From NCBI GenBank assembly GCA_963582065.1, contig CAUZRQ010000012.1, positions 13,780 through 77,779 of the forward strand: a stretch of DNA of 64,000 bases, given 5' to 3'. The notes under the pieces were generated by a model, which did no database searches, was not told where the DNA came from, and saw only the letters and a program-made list of their open reading frames with translations. Positions within the stretch are counted from its first letter, which is position 1. Each line of letters starts with the position of its first letter. Source of the DNA: UBA8437 sp963582065 (GTDB taxonomy: Bacteria > Planctomycetota > Planctomycetia > Planctomycetales > Planctomycetaceae). Of this stretch, positions 26,821 through 36,249 are shown piece by piece. The position numbers were made by a program, and so were the translations under genes.

Positions 26821-29223
26821 CTAGTGGTTGTAGAGGAACTGCTTCGAGTTCAGCAATGTCCACAGGCAGTCCGCCACGGCCTCGCGACGATCGGTCGTTG
26901 CGAAGACCTCGCGGAAGAGAGTCCGTTCGTCGGCACGCGGAAAACGGCTCACGGTCGAGAGAAACAGCTCGTCGATGATCTCGTCGTGGGTCAGCTTCGA
27001 AGTGGCCAGTCGCCGGGCCGTGCCGTTCTCGGCGGTGAGTTTCGCCTGGATCTCGGGTGAGTTGATCAGGTGCAGGGCCTGGGAAATACTCGGCTCGTTG
27101 CTCCGCTCGCATTCACACACGCTGGACCGAACCGGCCGCCCGAAGATGCGGAAGAAGTAGGACGGCATCCGGTTGTCCCAGATCTGGATCGCCCGGTATC
27201 CACGCGGCCAACCGTTGAATTTTTCGGGCACCCCGGTGACCTGGCAGATCGCATCGAGCAACACCTCCGCCGGCAACGCCTTGGGGATCGCGTGAGAGAA
27301 ATTCTGCAGGTCGTCGTTGTTCTCGGCGCGGGCAAGACTGGAGAGCTGGTAGAGCCTCGAACCGAGCAGCGTGCGGGTGAAGGCCTTCAGGTCGAACTTC
27401 ACTTCGACCAGGTGCCTGGCCAGTGCCGTGAGCAGGGGCTCGTTGACCGCGGGGTTGGTCTCCCGCAGGTCATCGATCGGCTCGACGAGTCCTCGACCGA
27501 AGTAGTGTGCCCAGAGCCGGTTGGCGATCGCCCGTGCAAAAAAAGGATTCTTTGCAGACGTCATCCAGTCGGCCAGGACTTCTCTCCGGTCGCTGACGCG
27601 CGTGAAATCCGCCGGCTCCGTCGCCCCCAGGACTCGCGCAGGTACCAGCTCACCCGAGCGGGCGTGTTTCAGGTCGCTCCCGTCGGTCACCAGCAGGGCC
27701 TGGTTGCCGCCGGGCAATGACTTCCGCTTCAGCCCGGTGAAGAAGCCGGCGAACGCAAAGTAGTCGGCCTGGCTCCACTTCTCGAAGGGGTGATGGTGGC
27801 ACTGGGCACATTCGATTCGCACGCCGAGGAAGAGCTGACTGATCGAACGGCTGAGCGCCTCGGGCTTCTCGAGGACGCGGTAGAGCGAGGCCGGGCCTTC
27901 GGCCAGCGTGTCACCTCGGGCAGTGAGGATCTCTCGAGCGAAGGAATCATAGGACCGGTTCCGGGCGAACTGCTGTTTCAGCCAGCCGGTCATGGCGACC
28001 GCCCCCTCGGGAGTCACCCGATCACGATCGACTCGCAGGATGTCGGCCCACCGCAGAGCATGAAAAACGGCGTACTCATCCCGTTTCAGCAGGCGGTCGA
28101 CCAGCCGGCGTCTGCGATCCGGCCCGGGGTCGGCAAGAAACCGCCGGGCCTCCACGGCGGTCGGCAGGGTGCCGATCGTGTCCAGGAAGACCCGCCGCAG
28201 GAACATCGCGTCGTCGGCCCTGTCGCTGGGGGGAAGACCCAACTGGGCGAGCTTGTCCCAGGCCAGTTCGTCGATGAAGTTCTGCACCGGGGGACGGGGA
28301 AATCGCACGCCGGGGCGCGGACGGGTGACGCGACAGGCGGCAACCTGCCCCATGTAGCGGACCAGGATCACCGCTTCTCCGGCCACGTCGCCGGCCTGGA
28401 CCCACCCCGATTCGTCGACGTGAGCCACCAGTTCGGCGTTCGAGGAAAATTCGGCCTCGGATGTGACGCAGTGGCGTCGTCCGTCGGCGTCGATCGCGGT
28501 GACCTGGATCTGCTGGGACTCTTTTTGATGGAGTGTGCGGGCAGAAGGTTCGATCACCACGCCGGTGACGGGAACCCCGCCGGCCTCCAACCTCGCCCCC
28601 TCGGCCACCCAGCGACTCAACCGCCGGTAGGGCAACGAGCCGGGATCGATCATCCTACCACCGCCGTGAGGCGTCTCGGCAGTGGACTTGCGGATCAGCA
28701 GGCTCGAGCCGGGTGCCGTCAGCACGACACGCCGCTGACGGCTCTCGCGAACCAGTGCCTCATGATCGGCGACGGGATCGTAGCCGAAAATGCTGAGCTT
28801 GAAGCCGTTTTGCCCCTCGGCCTTGCCATGGCAGGCTGCCGCATTGCAGCGGGCCTTTGTCAGGATCGGAATCACCTCGTGCTGGAACGAGACCGGCCGG
28901 GGGGTGGCCTGTCCCTGGACGAGAATGACGACTTCCAGTCGCGTGTCGGCGACCTCGACAACGAGCCGTGTGCGACCGTCTTTTCGTGGCTCGATCCGAC
29001 CGTTTCGACCGATCCCGGCGATCTTCGGATCGACAACGCGATAACGGGCCTGGCGGGTCAAGTCCACGGGACGACCGGTCCGATCGCTGCCGGTGACCAA
29101 TACCTGCTGGGAGGCCTCGGGACGATCGAGCCGGACCAGCTTCGGCCGAACATTGACCTCGGCTGCCGTTCCCGTGGAAAGCAGCAGCAGCGTGCCCAGC
29201 AGTGAAAGCGATTGGCGGTGCAC
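26821..29223 (-). CDS. DUF1549/DUF1553 protein with N-terminal cytochrome-like CxxxCH motif
   Basis: 800 aa with a signal peptide (MHRQSLSLLGTLLLLSTGTA). A bacterial-Ig-like segment precedes RCNAAACHGKAEGQNGFKLS, a CxxxCH heme-c-like motif typical of planctomycete PSCyt-type proteins. DUF1549 follows (FIDELAWDKLAQLGLPPSD, FLRRVFLDTIGTLPTAVEAR). DUF1553 (PSD1) comes next (LADWMTSAKNPFFARAIANRLWAHYFGRGL, SSVCECERSNEPSISQALHLIN). It is the first gene of the operon with DUF1501 and PPC. The function is unknown; an extracytoplasmic complex with DUF1501 is commonly inferred from conserved gene order. Confidence 0.92.
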   Translation of the reverse strand: MHRQSLSLLGTLLLLSTGTAAEVNVRPKLVRLDRPEASQQVLVTGSDRTGRPVDLTRQARYRVVDPKIAGIGRNGRIEPRKDGRTRLVVEVADTRLEVVILVQGQATPRPVSFQHEVIPILTKARCNAAACHGKAEGQNGFKLSIFGYDPVADHEALVRESRQRRVVLTAPGSSLLIRKSTAETPHGGGRMIDPGSLPYRRLSRWVAEGARLEAGGVPVTGVVIEPSARTLHQKESQQIQVTAIDADGRRHCVTSEAEFSSNAELVAHVDESGWVQAGDVAGEAVILVRYMGQVAACRVTRPRPGVRFPRPPVQNFIDELAWDKLAQLGLPPSDRADDAMFLRRVFLDTIGTLPTAVEARRFLADPGPDRRRRLVDRLLKRDEYAVFHALRWADILRVDRDRVTPEGAVAMTGWLKQQFARNRSYDSFAREILTARGDTLAEGPASLYRVLEKPEALSRSISQLFLGVRIECAQCHHHPFEKWSQADYFAFAGFFTGLKRKSLPGGNQALLVTDGSDLKHARSGELVPARVLGATEPADFTRVSDRREVLADWMTSAKNPFFARAIANRLWAHYFGRGLVEPIDDLRETNPAVNEPLLTALARHLVEVKFDLKAFTRTLLGSRLYQLSSLARAENNDDLQNFSHAIPKALPAEVLLDAICQVTGVPEKFNGWPRGYRAIQIWDNRMPSYFFRIFGRPVRSSVCECERSNEPSISQALHLINSPEIQAKLTAENGTARRLATSKLTHDEIIDELFLSTVSRFPRADERTLFREVFATTDRREAVADCLWTLLNSKQFLYNH

Positions 29224-29579
29224 CGGCTGAAATCCCGAAAAACGGCGGGCGTAAACAAACCTATCTGCACCGACCCGGCACGGTCAAGCGGTGTCGCCTC
29301 AGCCCGGCAAGAACCCGTGTCAATTCAACCCACTCGTTCAGCCATATCATCACCCCTCCCGGCGAGCAAGTGACCCCGAACCGGTCTGCCTCGCCAAAAC
29401 AGTCGTCGTATCCAACGCGATTCGTTGACGAATTGCACTGGATTCCGCACCATGTCGCGACGTGCCGCGAAACGGTGCCGCAAAAGGCATTGGTGGTCTT
29501 CCTGACGTTGTGGTCGAAGTAGAATCTCGGGCAACGGAAACCCAGTTTTTCTTTTCGCAAGATGCAAGTTGGCTCGGCA
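29224..29579. other. Divergent intergenic region, no gene recognised
   Basis: About 355 bp between the DUF1549/DUF1553 operon (minus) and the transhydrogenase operon (plus). It should hold both promoters. A T-rich patch (CAGTTTTTCTTTTCG) lies about 30 bp before the transhydrogenase start. No structured RNA or clear operator was recognised. Confidence 0.4.
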
Positions 29580-31034
29580 ATGAAAGTTGGTGTCCTGAAA
29601 GAGTCCTTTCCGGGGGAACGCCGAGTGGCGTTGATCCCGGGAAACGTGGCCCAACTGGAGAAAGCGGGTTTCGAGATCTGGGTCGAGAGGAGGGCCGGAA
29701 GCTCGGCCGGGTACGCCGACTCGGACTACACCGACGCGGGCGCCCGCGTGGTGGATGACCGGAACACCCTCCGCAACCTCCAGGTGCTGGTGCAGGTCCG
29801 TTCCCTGGGAGCGAACCCGGATCATGGCCAGGCGGACCTGGACCTGTTGTCCGCGGGTACGTACGTGATTGGCACATGCGATCCCCTGGGAAATCCAGCT
29901 GCGATCTCAGAACTCGCACAACGTGGTCTGAACCAGTTCTCACTGGAACTGATGCCCCGGATCACCCGCGCCCAGAGCATGGATGTCCTGAGCTCGATGG
30001 CGACGATTGCCGGTTACCGTGCCGTGTTGCTGGCCGCCAATGAACTTCCGCGGATGTTCCCGTTGCTGATGACCGCCTCGGGAACCCTGGCGGCCGCCCG
30101 TGTCCTGGTGATCGGTGCCGGCGTGGCCGGCCTGCAGGCCATTGCCACCGCCCGTCGGCTGGGAGCAATTGTCCAGGCCTACGACCTGCGTCCGGCCTGT
30201 CGTGAACAGGTGGAGAGCCTCGGAGCAAGTTTCGTGGAACTGGGACTCGATGCCACCGAATCCGAAGATGCCGGCGGCTACGCCAAGCAGATGGAGGAGG
30301 AGTTCTATCGCCGTCAACGGGAGTTGCTGGCCGACGTGGTTGCCGAAAGTGACGTGGTGATCACCACGGCGGCGATTCCGGGACGGCACTCGCCGGTGCT
30401 GGTGACCGAGGCTGCCGTCGGCCGCATGGATGACGGCGGCGTGATTGTCGACCTGGCAGCCGAGCGGGGCGGAAACTGCGAGTTGAGCGAAGCCAACCAG
30501 CGAGTGGTCAGGCGGGGAGTCGTGATCCTCGGACCCACCAACCTGCCGTCGGAGATTCCCTACCACGCCAGCCAGATGTTCTCGACCAACATCACCCGCT
30601 TCCTGCTGCACATCGCCAGGGACGGTGCCATTAATCTGGACATCGACGACGAGATCATCAGAGAGACACTCGTCGCCCACGACGGGGAAGTCCCGCACCA
30701 GCGAATTCGAGAATTGCTCAACCTGGCACCGTTGAAGAAAGTTCGCAGCGAACAGGAGCAGGCCCCCTCGCCGACCAACCCGCCGGAACAGGTGCCGGGC
30801 GGGCTCGAGACCGGGCCATCCGCAGACTTGCCCTCGGACAATGCAATCGAAGAGGATGCGACCAGCCTGGCCCCCTACTTGCGCGATGCCGGTGACAAGC
30901 CGGTATCCGACGCCGGGTTGGAATTGCCTGCCGGCAATGACGAGGACACTCCCGGATTGTCATGGATTGATCCACCGGTCGAACCCAACGGTGGCAAGGA
31001 GAAGCCCGATGACCTTCCGCAGGAAGGGATTTGA
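29580..31034 (+). CDS. pntAA: NAD(P) transhydrogenase alpha-1 subunit with C-terminal extension
   Basis: ATG at 29580 (MKVGVLKESFPGERRVALIP) gives 484 aa. Residues 1-385 are the NAD(H)-binding domain of proton-translocating transhydrogenase, which moves hydride between NAD(H) and NADP(H) in step with proton entry. Visible motifs are RAQSMDVLSSMATIAGYRAV (130-149), the Rossmann GAGVAG (179-184), LGLDATESEDAGGYAKQM and GPTNLPSEIPYHASQM. Beyond about residue 390 there is a Pro/Glu/Asp-rich tail of about 95 aa (SPTNPPEQVPGG..., ending DDLPQEGI) that the usual ~380-aa subunit lacks. It overlaps the next gene by 26 nt. Confidence 0.92.
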   Translation: MKVGVLKESFPGERRVALIPGNVAQLEKAGFEIWVERRAGSSAGYADSDYTDAGARVVDDRNTLRNLQVLVQVRSLGANPDHGQADLDLLSAGTYVIGTCDPLGNPAAISELAQRGLNQFSLELMPRITRAQSMDVLSSMATIAGYRAVLLAANELPRMFPLLMTASGTLAAARVLVIGAGVAGLQAIATARRLGAIVQAYDLRPACREQVESLGASFVELGLDATESEDAGGYAKQMEEEFYRRQRELLADVVAESDVVITTAAIPGRHSPVLVTEAAVGRMDDGGVIVDLAAERGGNCELSEANQRVVRRGVVILGPTNLPSEIPYHASQMFSTNITRFLLHIARDGAINLDIDDEIIRETLVAHDGEVPHQRIRELLNLAPLKKVRSEQEQAPSPTNPPEQVPGGLETGPSADLPSDNAIEEDATSLAPYLRDAGDKPVSDAGLELPAGNDEDTPGLSWIDPPVEPNGGKEKPDDLPQEGI

Positions 31035-31530
31035 CGTGTTGAAGGGGGTGGGCCTGTCATTGAGATCAACCGTCCAGGCACCCGTGTTCCTGGCCGCGGT
31101 GATCCTGCTGCTTGCTGGACCCGGCGTACCGACACGGGCCGCTGATGAACCGGTGGCTCCACAATCGGCCGGCGCCGGCGAACAACCTGCGGCTGCTCCT
31201 TCGTCCGGGTCAACCGGAGAGCCTGGGCAGCCCGGCGTGGTCCTTGGGTCCCGGAGTCAGTCGACCATCGCCTCGATCACGATCTTCGTGCTGGCGATCT
31301 TTGTTGGTTTCGAGATCATCACCAAGGTGCCACCGACGCTGCACACGCCGTTGATGTCCGGCTCGAACGCGATCAGCGGCATCACCCTGGTGGGGGCAGT
31401 GATCGTCGCCGGACATTCCGGAGGATCTCCCTGGCTGGGGATGTTGGCGGTTGCCCTGGCGACGATCAACGTGGTCGGCGGATTCCTGGTCACCCACCGA
31501 ATGCTCTCGATGTTCGTCAAACGCCGGTAG
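31009..31530 (+). CDS. pntAB: NAD(P) transhydrogenase alpha-2 membrane subunit with N-terminal signal-like extension
   Basis: ATG at 31009 with AAGGAG 8 nt upstream, starting inside pntAA. The C-terminal 95 residues form the usual small membrane subunit: FVLAIFVGFEIITKVPPTLHTPLMSGSNAISGI, then two more helices and THRMLSMF. Residues 1-80 are extra: a hydrophobic stretch (APVFLAAVILLLAGPG) ending in TRAADEP like a signal peptide, then a Pro/Ala/Gly/Ser linker. The usual subunit is about 100 aa. The extension would put the N-terminus in a different topology or be removed after export. Confidence 0.88.
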   Translation: MTFRRKGFDVLKGVGLSLRSTVQAPVFLAAVILLLAGPGVPTRAADEPVAPQSAGAGEQPAAAPSSGSTGEPGQPGVVLGSRSQSTIASITIFVLAIFVGFEIITKVPPTLHTPLMSGSNAISGITLVGAVIVAGHSGGSPWLGMLAVALATINVVGGFLVTHRMLSMFVKRR

Positions 31531-31555
31531 AGGCCGCGAAAGCGAGAAACTGTCC

Positions 31556-32932
31556 TTGGACAAGCTGCTGTTCATCAAGATCGTCTACATCATCTCGGCC
31601 GTACTGTTCATGTACGGCCTGAAGCGGATGGCCCATCCACGCACCGCCGTGCGGGGCAACCTGTACGGCGTCCTGGGGATGACCCTGGCCGTCGTGGTCA
31701 CGATGTGGTCAGACGACATCGACCAGGTTGCCTGGATCGCCGGGGGACTTTTCTGTGGGGCGGCAATCGGCATTCTGCTCGCCTACCTGATCCAGATGAC
31801 CGCCATGCCCCAGCTGGTTGCGTTGTTCAACGGTTTCGGTGGCCTGGCGTCGGTGATCGTGGCCGGTGCCATGTTGCTTCTGCCGGGCAATCAACCCAGC
31901 ACAAGTGAATGGGTCGCGACGGCCCTGACGGGCATCGTCGGGTCGATCACCTTCCTGGGCAGCACGGTGGCTTTCGGCAAGCTCCAGGAACTCGACCTGT
32001 TCAAGAAACCCCGGCGACTGCCCCTCTCTCACGTGGTCAACGCACTGCTGTTGCTGACCCTGGTCGGCCTGTCGATCATGATGATCTATGACCAGAACCA
32101 ATACCTTTATGTCGTGATCGTGCTGATTGCCGCGCTGCTGGGATTCCTGCTGGTCAACTCGATCGGTGGAGCCGACATGCCCGTGGTGATCGCCCTGCTG
32201 AACTCCTATTCCGGACTCGCCGCCTCGGCGACCGGTTTCGTGATCAGCAACAACGTGCTGATCATCTCCGGTTCCCTGGTGGGGGCCTCGGGCATCATCC
32301 TCACCCGCCTGATGTGCAAGGCCATGAACCGCTCGCTGGTCAACGTCCTGTTCAGCGTGATGAAATCGGGCAACGGCGACGATGCCGACGAGGTCTACAA
32401 GGACGTGAGACAGACCGCCGCCGAAGAGGTGGCGATGATGCTGGAGTTTGCCCAGCGGGTGGTGATCGTGCCGGGGTACGGCATGGCCGTCGCCCAGGCT
32501 CAGCATGCCGTGCAGAACCTGGGGAAACTGCTCGAGAAACAGGGAACGACGGTCGAGTATGCGATTCACCCGGTGGCCGGCCGCATGCCCGGTCACATGA
32601 ACGTCCTGCTGGCCGAAGCGGATGTCGAGTACGAGAAGCTGATCGAGATGGACCAGATCAATCCCACCATGAACACCGTCGACGTGGCCATCGTGATCGG
32701 GGCCAATGACGTGGTGAATCCCTGTTCCCGGACCGACAAGCACAGCCCGATCTACCAGATGCCGATCATCAACGTCGACGAGGCCCGTGCGGTGATCGTG
32801 ATCAAACGCAGTCTCAGCCCCGGGTTTGCCGGAATCTCGAACCCGCTGTTCGCCATGGAGAACACGTCGATGCTGTTCGGTGACGGCAAGCAGATGATGC
32901 TCGAAATCACCGCTGCCATGCAGAGCGTGTGA
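31556..32932 (+). CDS. pntB: NAD(P) transhydrogenase beta subunit
   Basis: The best start is TTG at 31556 (LDKLLFIKIVYIISAVLFMY), 26 nt after the pntAB stop, giving 458 aa, normal for PntB; the open frame further upstream overlaps pntAB. The N-terminal membrane domain has eight to nine helices and includes NGFGGLASVIVAGAM and VNSIGGADMPVVIALLNSYSGLAASATGF. The C-terminal NADP(H)-binding domain carries VIVPGYGMAVAQAQHAV, HPVAGRMPGHMNVLLAEA, VIGANDVVNP and FAGISNPLF. The three genes pntAA-pntAB-pntB form one operon supplying NADPH at the inner membrane. Confidence 0.92.
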   Translation: MDKLLFIKIVYIISAVLFMYGLKRMAHPRTAVRGNLYGVLGMTLAVVVTMWSDDIDQVAWIAGGLFCGAAIGILLAYLIQMTAMPQLVALFNGFGGLASVIVAGAMLLLPGNQPSTSEWVATALTGIVGSITFLGSTVAFGKLQELDLFKKPRRLPLSHVVNALLLLTLVGLSIMMIYDQNQYLYVVIVLIAALLGFLLVNSIGGADMPVVIALLNSYSGLAASATGFVISNNVLIISGSLVGASGIILTRLMCKAMNRSLVNVLFSVMKSGNGDDADEVYKDVRQTAAEEVAMMLEFAQRVVIVPGYGMAVAQAQHAVQNLGKLLEKQGTTVEYAIHPVAGRMPGHMNVLLAEADVEYEKLIEMDQINPTMNTVDVAIVIGANDVVNPCSRTDKHSPIYQMPIINVDEARAVIVIKRSLSPGFAGISNPLFAMENTSMLFGDGKQMMLEITAAMQSV

Positions 32933-33122
32933 GCAACAGCCGGCAACGAAACCGGGCGGGTCGGCCCGAAAGCGAAACGACATCGCGACCCCGGCCCCAC
33001 CGCACCGACGACCCGGTCGAGTTGCGGTTCCACCTCCGCAGCGGCAGTCTCTACCCATACACGATCAGCGAATGGCCTCCCGTGGGCTGTTTGTTGCGAT
33101 CGAAAGGATGACGGAGCCAAAC

Positions 33123-36100
33123 ATGACTTCTCGCGATGTGTTTCGGTGTGGGACCGCGGTGATGGTCGTCATCGTGCTGACGTGCACGGCAGCCGTAGCC
33201 GAAAATCGATTCCCCCTGGTGGCTCCCGGCTCGCCGTTGCCTCGAGTCGTCGCCGGTTCTCGCCCCATCGAGCAGGATGCGGCAGCTGACCTCTGCAGGT
33301 ATCTCTCCCGAATCAGCGGTCGCAAGATCACGGTTTCGGACAAGGCCGCAACCGACAAGGTCACCATTCATGTCGGCCTCGACCGGTTCGTCGAGAAACA
33401 CGTCGGCATGATCCACAAGATTCGGGCCGACGGCTACGTGATCCGGTGCATCGAGCATGACGGGGGCCTGCACCTGGTGCTCGCCGGAAACGTGGACCGG
33501 GCGGCGCAGTGGGCCGTCGAGAGGTTCCTCGCCGATCACTGCGGCGTCCGCTGGCTGTTTCCCGATCCGGTTCACGGCGAGGTGGTGCCCAGGCGGACAA
33601 CCATCACGGTGGATCGCCGACTCTCGATGACCGTCCAACCCGACTTCGTCAATCGCTCCAACTGCGGGATGTACTTTTTCACGCCCGCTCGCAAGTTGCT
33701 TCGGCTCGCACCCTACGGTGACGGTCAATACGGCAACCACGCCATCCAGAACATCTTTTCCACAAAACAGTTTCGGGAGCATCCCGACTGGTTTGCCCTG
33801 TTTGGCGGCAAGCGGCAGTGGTGGAGTTACGGCAACGGCTGGCAGATCTGCACGACCCATCCCGGAACCGTTGATCGAGCGGTCGAGTACATCGACGAGT
33901 TCTTCAGGAAATACCCGCAGGCCCCGGTTGTCTCGGTCGGACAGAACGACGGCAACGGGTGGTGCGAATGCGACCGCTGCACGAAGTTCATCAACTCGGT
34001 CACGCCGGCCTACTCACTGACCGAGCGGTGGTTCCACTGGGTGAACCTGGTCGCCCGGAAGGTGGGCAAGAAACACACCGGCAAATGGATCGAAGCGATG
34101 GCCTACGCCAATACCTCGACCCCGCCACGGTTCAAGCTCGAACCGAATGTCGCCGTGACCAAGACGTTTGTCCTGGACAGCGAGTTCAAACAGGCCGTGC
34201 AATGGAAGACTGTCTGCCGGTCGGTCAACCTCTACTCCTACATGTACGGCGGCTCGTTTTTGGGTTTCCGGCATTACCCGCGTGCCGCCCAGCAGTTCCT
34301 GAAATGGGGCCACGGCGAACTGGGAGCCCTCTCCCACATCACCGAGTGCGCTGGTGACTGGACATTCGACGGGCCCAAGTACCACTACATCCAGGCGCTG
34401 CAGTGGGACGTGGATGCCGACGTCGATCGCATCATGGACGATTTCTGTGCGGCATCCTACGGACGGGCCGCCACGCCGATGCGAGCTTTCTGGGACCGGC
34501 TGGAAGATGTCTACGAGCGTCGACAGCCAGGCCCCTACCGGAAACACCGCAAGGACTGGCTGTTCTACCAGTGGGTCTCGTGGAACACCGGTTCCTACGT
34601 GCAACCCAACGACGAGTTCCTGAGATACACACAAAAGGACATCGAATTTCTCGACCGGTGCATCTCCACCGCCACCGGGCTGGTCGCCACGGAGACCGCC
34701 GGAGCGAAGTTCCGACTGGCACGACTTGCCGAAGCCTGGCAGTTCCAACGCAGCCTGCTGGTCAGCTTTCTCGAGTTCTACCCGGCCTCCCTGGATGTCA
34801 CGGTCACATCCGACGCTGACCGCCAAACCGTTCTCAGGCGGGCCCGACACGTTGCCGAGGTCCAGCTGGAGCGATCGAACAGCCTGGCCCGGATGCGGTC
34901 TCACCCCCATGTCAATCCGCGAGTCAGCCAAATCGGCTTCTGGTCAAACGGCTCGGCCATCTCGATCTTCAGTCACGAAAATGCGCTGCTGGACGAACTG
35001 TGCTCGGCCGCAACCAGCTTCCACCTCAAGACAAAAGGCAAGGTGGCGGCCACGAGGTTCTGGCAGGACGTGGATCGAACCGACAGTCTTCACGATGCCG
35101 CCCGGACCCAGCTCGCATTGCTCGGCAAAGAGCCGGTCAACCGACTGGTAAACGGAGACTTCGAATCCGGCGATCTGAAGGGATGGGTCGTCGAAGGTGG
35201 CCAGGTGGCGGTGACAGGAGACCAGCCACGCTCGGGCGATTTCGCAGCCGTCTCGAGGATCGGCGGCCCGACGACAATTTCGCAAACGGTCCCGGTTTCG
35301 CCATTCGAACGTTATCGCCTGACCGCCTGGGGCCGGTACACGACCAGGCCACCGGATACGGCGGTCGCGCTGGAAGCCACCGTCGAGTTTCTCGATGGCC
35401 AGCGAACGGTTTATGCCGAACCGACCCGGTGCATGCTGAGGACACTCGATCCGGCCGACGGCTGGGCCCGGTTGCGGCTGACCGTTTCGGTGCCGCCCCG
35501 TGCCGACTCGGCCGTCATCAAGCTCAAGCGGACATTCAACGGCAACACGCTGTGGGATGACGTGGTCCTGGAGAGAATCCGGCCGGGTCCGCCGATCAAA
35601 CACGGTGGGCTGGTCGATGCCTTCGACGGTCAACGGCTGGACCTGGCCAGGTGGACTCGCATGCCCCCGCAGGGTGGAGTCCATCCTCCGCCGACTGGAA
35701 ACGGATCGCTGGTGATGAATGCCGAAGGGGCGTACCCGATCAATTCACTCGCCAGGTTCAACGACCTGATCAAGCACAAGGGCCCCGGCCGTTATCGTCT
35801 CCAGCTCCACATCACCGCAGCCGCTTCGACGGAAAAAGGAAAGTCCAGCCAGGCCTCGTTCAGTCTCACCAACTCGCAATCACGCGTCACGCGGATGTTG
35901 TGGTACCTCTATTTCAGCGGGCCCGGGCGGGCACAACCGATGCTCTCGACCTTCAACGACCAGGCCGGCATCCGGAAATTCTCCTCCTCGTGGAACATCA
36001 AGCACCTGGCCAACCGCGGACGCGACATCTGGTGCACGTTCTATTTCGACCCGACCGAGGTGACCGTTTTCGCTGCAGCCGACGGTTACGACGAATCCGA

Positions 36101-36236
36101 GAAATCCCTGGTGTGCCGGTACAAGCACGGTCTCTCAAACATGACGGCCGATGGCTCGATCTACCTGGCGCTCTACAGCGGACGTTACAGGATCGACGAA
36201 ATCCAGTTGCTGCGCCCTCGCCGTCAGCAGAAATGA
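33123..36236 (+). CDS. Exported DUF4838 protein with C-terminal carbohydrate-binding-like modules
   Basis: ATG at 33123 with GGAG 8 nt upstream; 1037 aa. A signal peptide covers about residues 1-27 (cut near AVAEN). The N-terminal domain (AAADLCRYLSRISGRKITVSD) resembles the GH20b/GH67n-type module found before glycosidase barrels. DUF4838 follows, with HPDWFALFGGKRQWWSYGNG and VVSVGQNDGNGWCECDRCTKF as its signature. From about residue 690 a CBM-like sandwich starts (LVNGDFESGDLKGW), and the last 200 residues look like another concanavalin-like module. DUF4838 is a TIM-barrel-like family linked to glycan metabolism without a proven reaction. The next gene on the same strand starts 13 bp later. 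Confidence 0.85.
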   Translation: MTSRDVFRCGTAVMVVIVLTCTAAVAENRFPLVAPGSPLPRVVAGSRPIEQDAAADLCRYLSRISGRKITVSDKAATDKVTIHVGLDRFVEKHVGMIHKIRADGYVIRCIEHDGGLHLVLAGNVDRAAQWAVERFLADHCGVRWLFPDPVHGEVVPRRTTITVDRRLSMTVQPDFVNRSNCGMYFFTPARKLLRLAPYGDGQYGNHAIQNIFSTKQFREHPDWFALFGGKRQWWSYGNGWQICTTHPGTVDRAVEYIDEFFRKYPQAPVVSVGQNDGNGWCECDRCTKFINSVTPAYSLTERWFHWVNLVARKVGKKHTGKWIEAMAYANTSTPPRFKLEPNVAVTKTFVLDSEFKQAVQWKTVCRSVNLYSYMYGGSFLGFRHYPRAAQQFLKWGHGELGALSHITECAGDWTFDGPKYHYIQALQWDVDADVDRIMDDFCAASYGRAATPMRAFWDRLEDVYERRQPGPYRKHRKDWLFYQWVSWNTGSYVQPNDEFLRYTQKDIEFLDRCISTATGLVATETAGAKFRLARLAEAWQFQRSLLVSFLEFYPASLDVTVTSDADRQTVLRRARHVAEVQLERSNSLARMRSHPHVNPRVSQIGFWSNGSAISIFSHENALLDELCSAATSFHLKTKGKVAATRFWQDVDRTDSLHDAARTQLALLGKEPVNRLVNGDFESGDLKGWVVEGGQVAVTGDQPRSGDFAAVSRIGGPTTISQTVPVSPFERYRLTAWGRYTTRPPDTAVALEATVEFLDGQRTVYAEPTRCMLRTLDPADGWARLRLTVSVPPRADSAVIKLKRTFNGNTLWDDVVLERIRPGPPIKHGGLVDAFDGQRLDLARWTRMPPQGGVHPPPTGNGSLVMNAEGAYPINSLARFNDLIKHKGPGRYRLQLHITAAASTEKGKSSQASFSLTNSQSRVTRMLWYLYFSGPGRAQPMLSTFNDQAGIRKFSSSWNIKHLANRGRDIWCTFYFDPTEVTVFAAADGYDESEKSLVCRYKHGLSNMTADGSIYLALYSGRYRIDEIQLLRPRRQQK

Positions 36237-36249
36237 CCGGAAGAATCTC

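Noticed and set aside
32953..32968. CGGGC-GGGTCG-GCCCG hairpin 20 bp after pntB, considered as a terminator
   Set aside because: Only five base pairs and no T tract follows.
31709..33058. A 449-codon minus-strand frame opposite pntB
   Set aside because: It is His/Asp/Gln-rich shadow of the membrane protein on the plus strand, without start site or domain.
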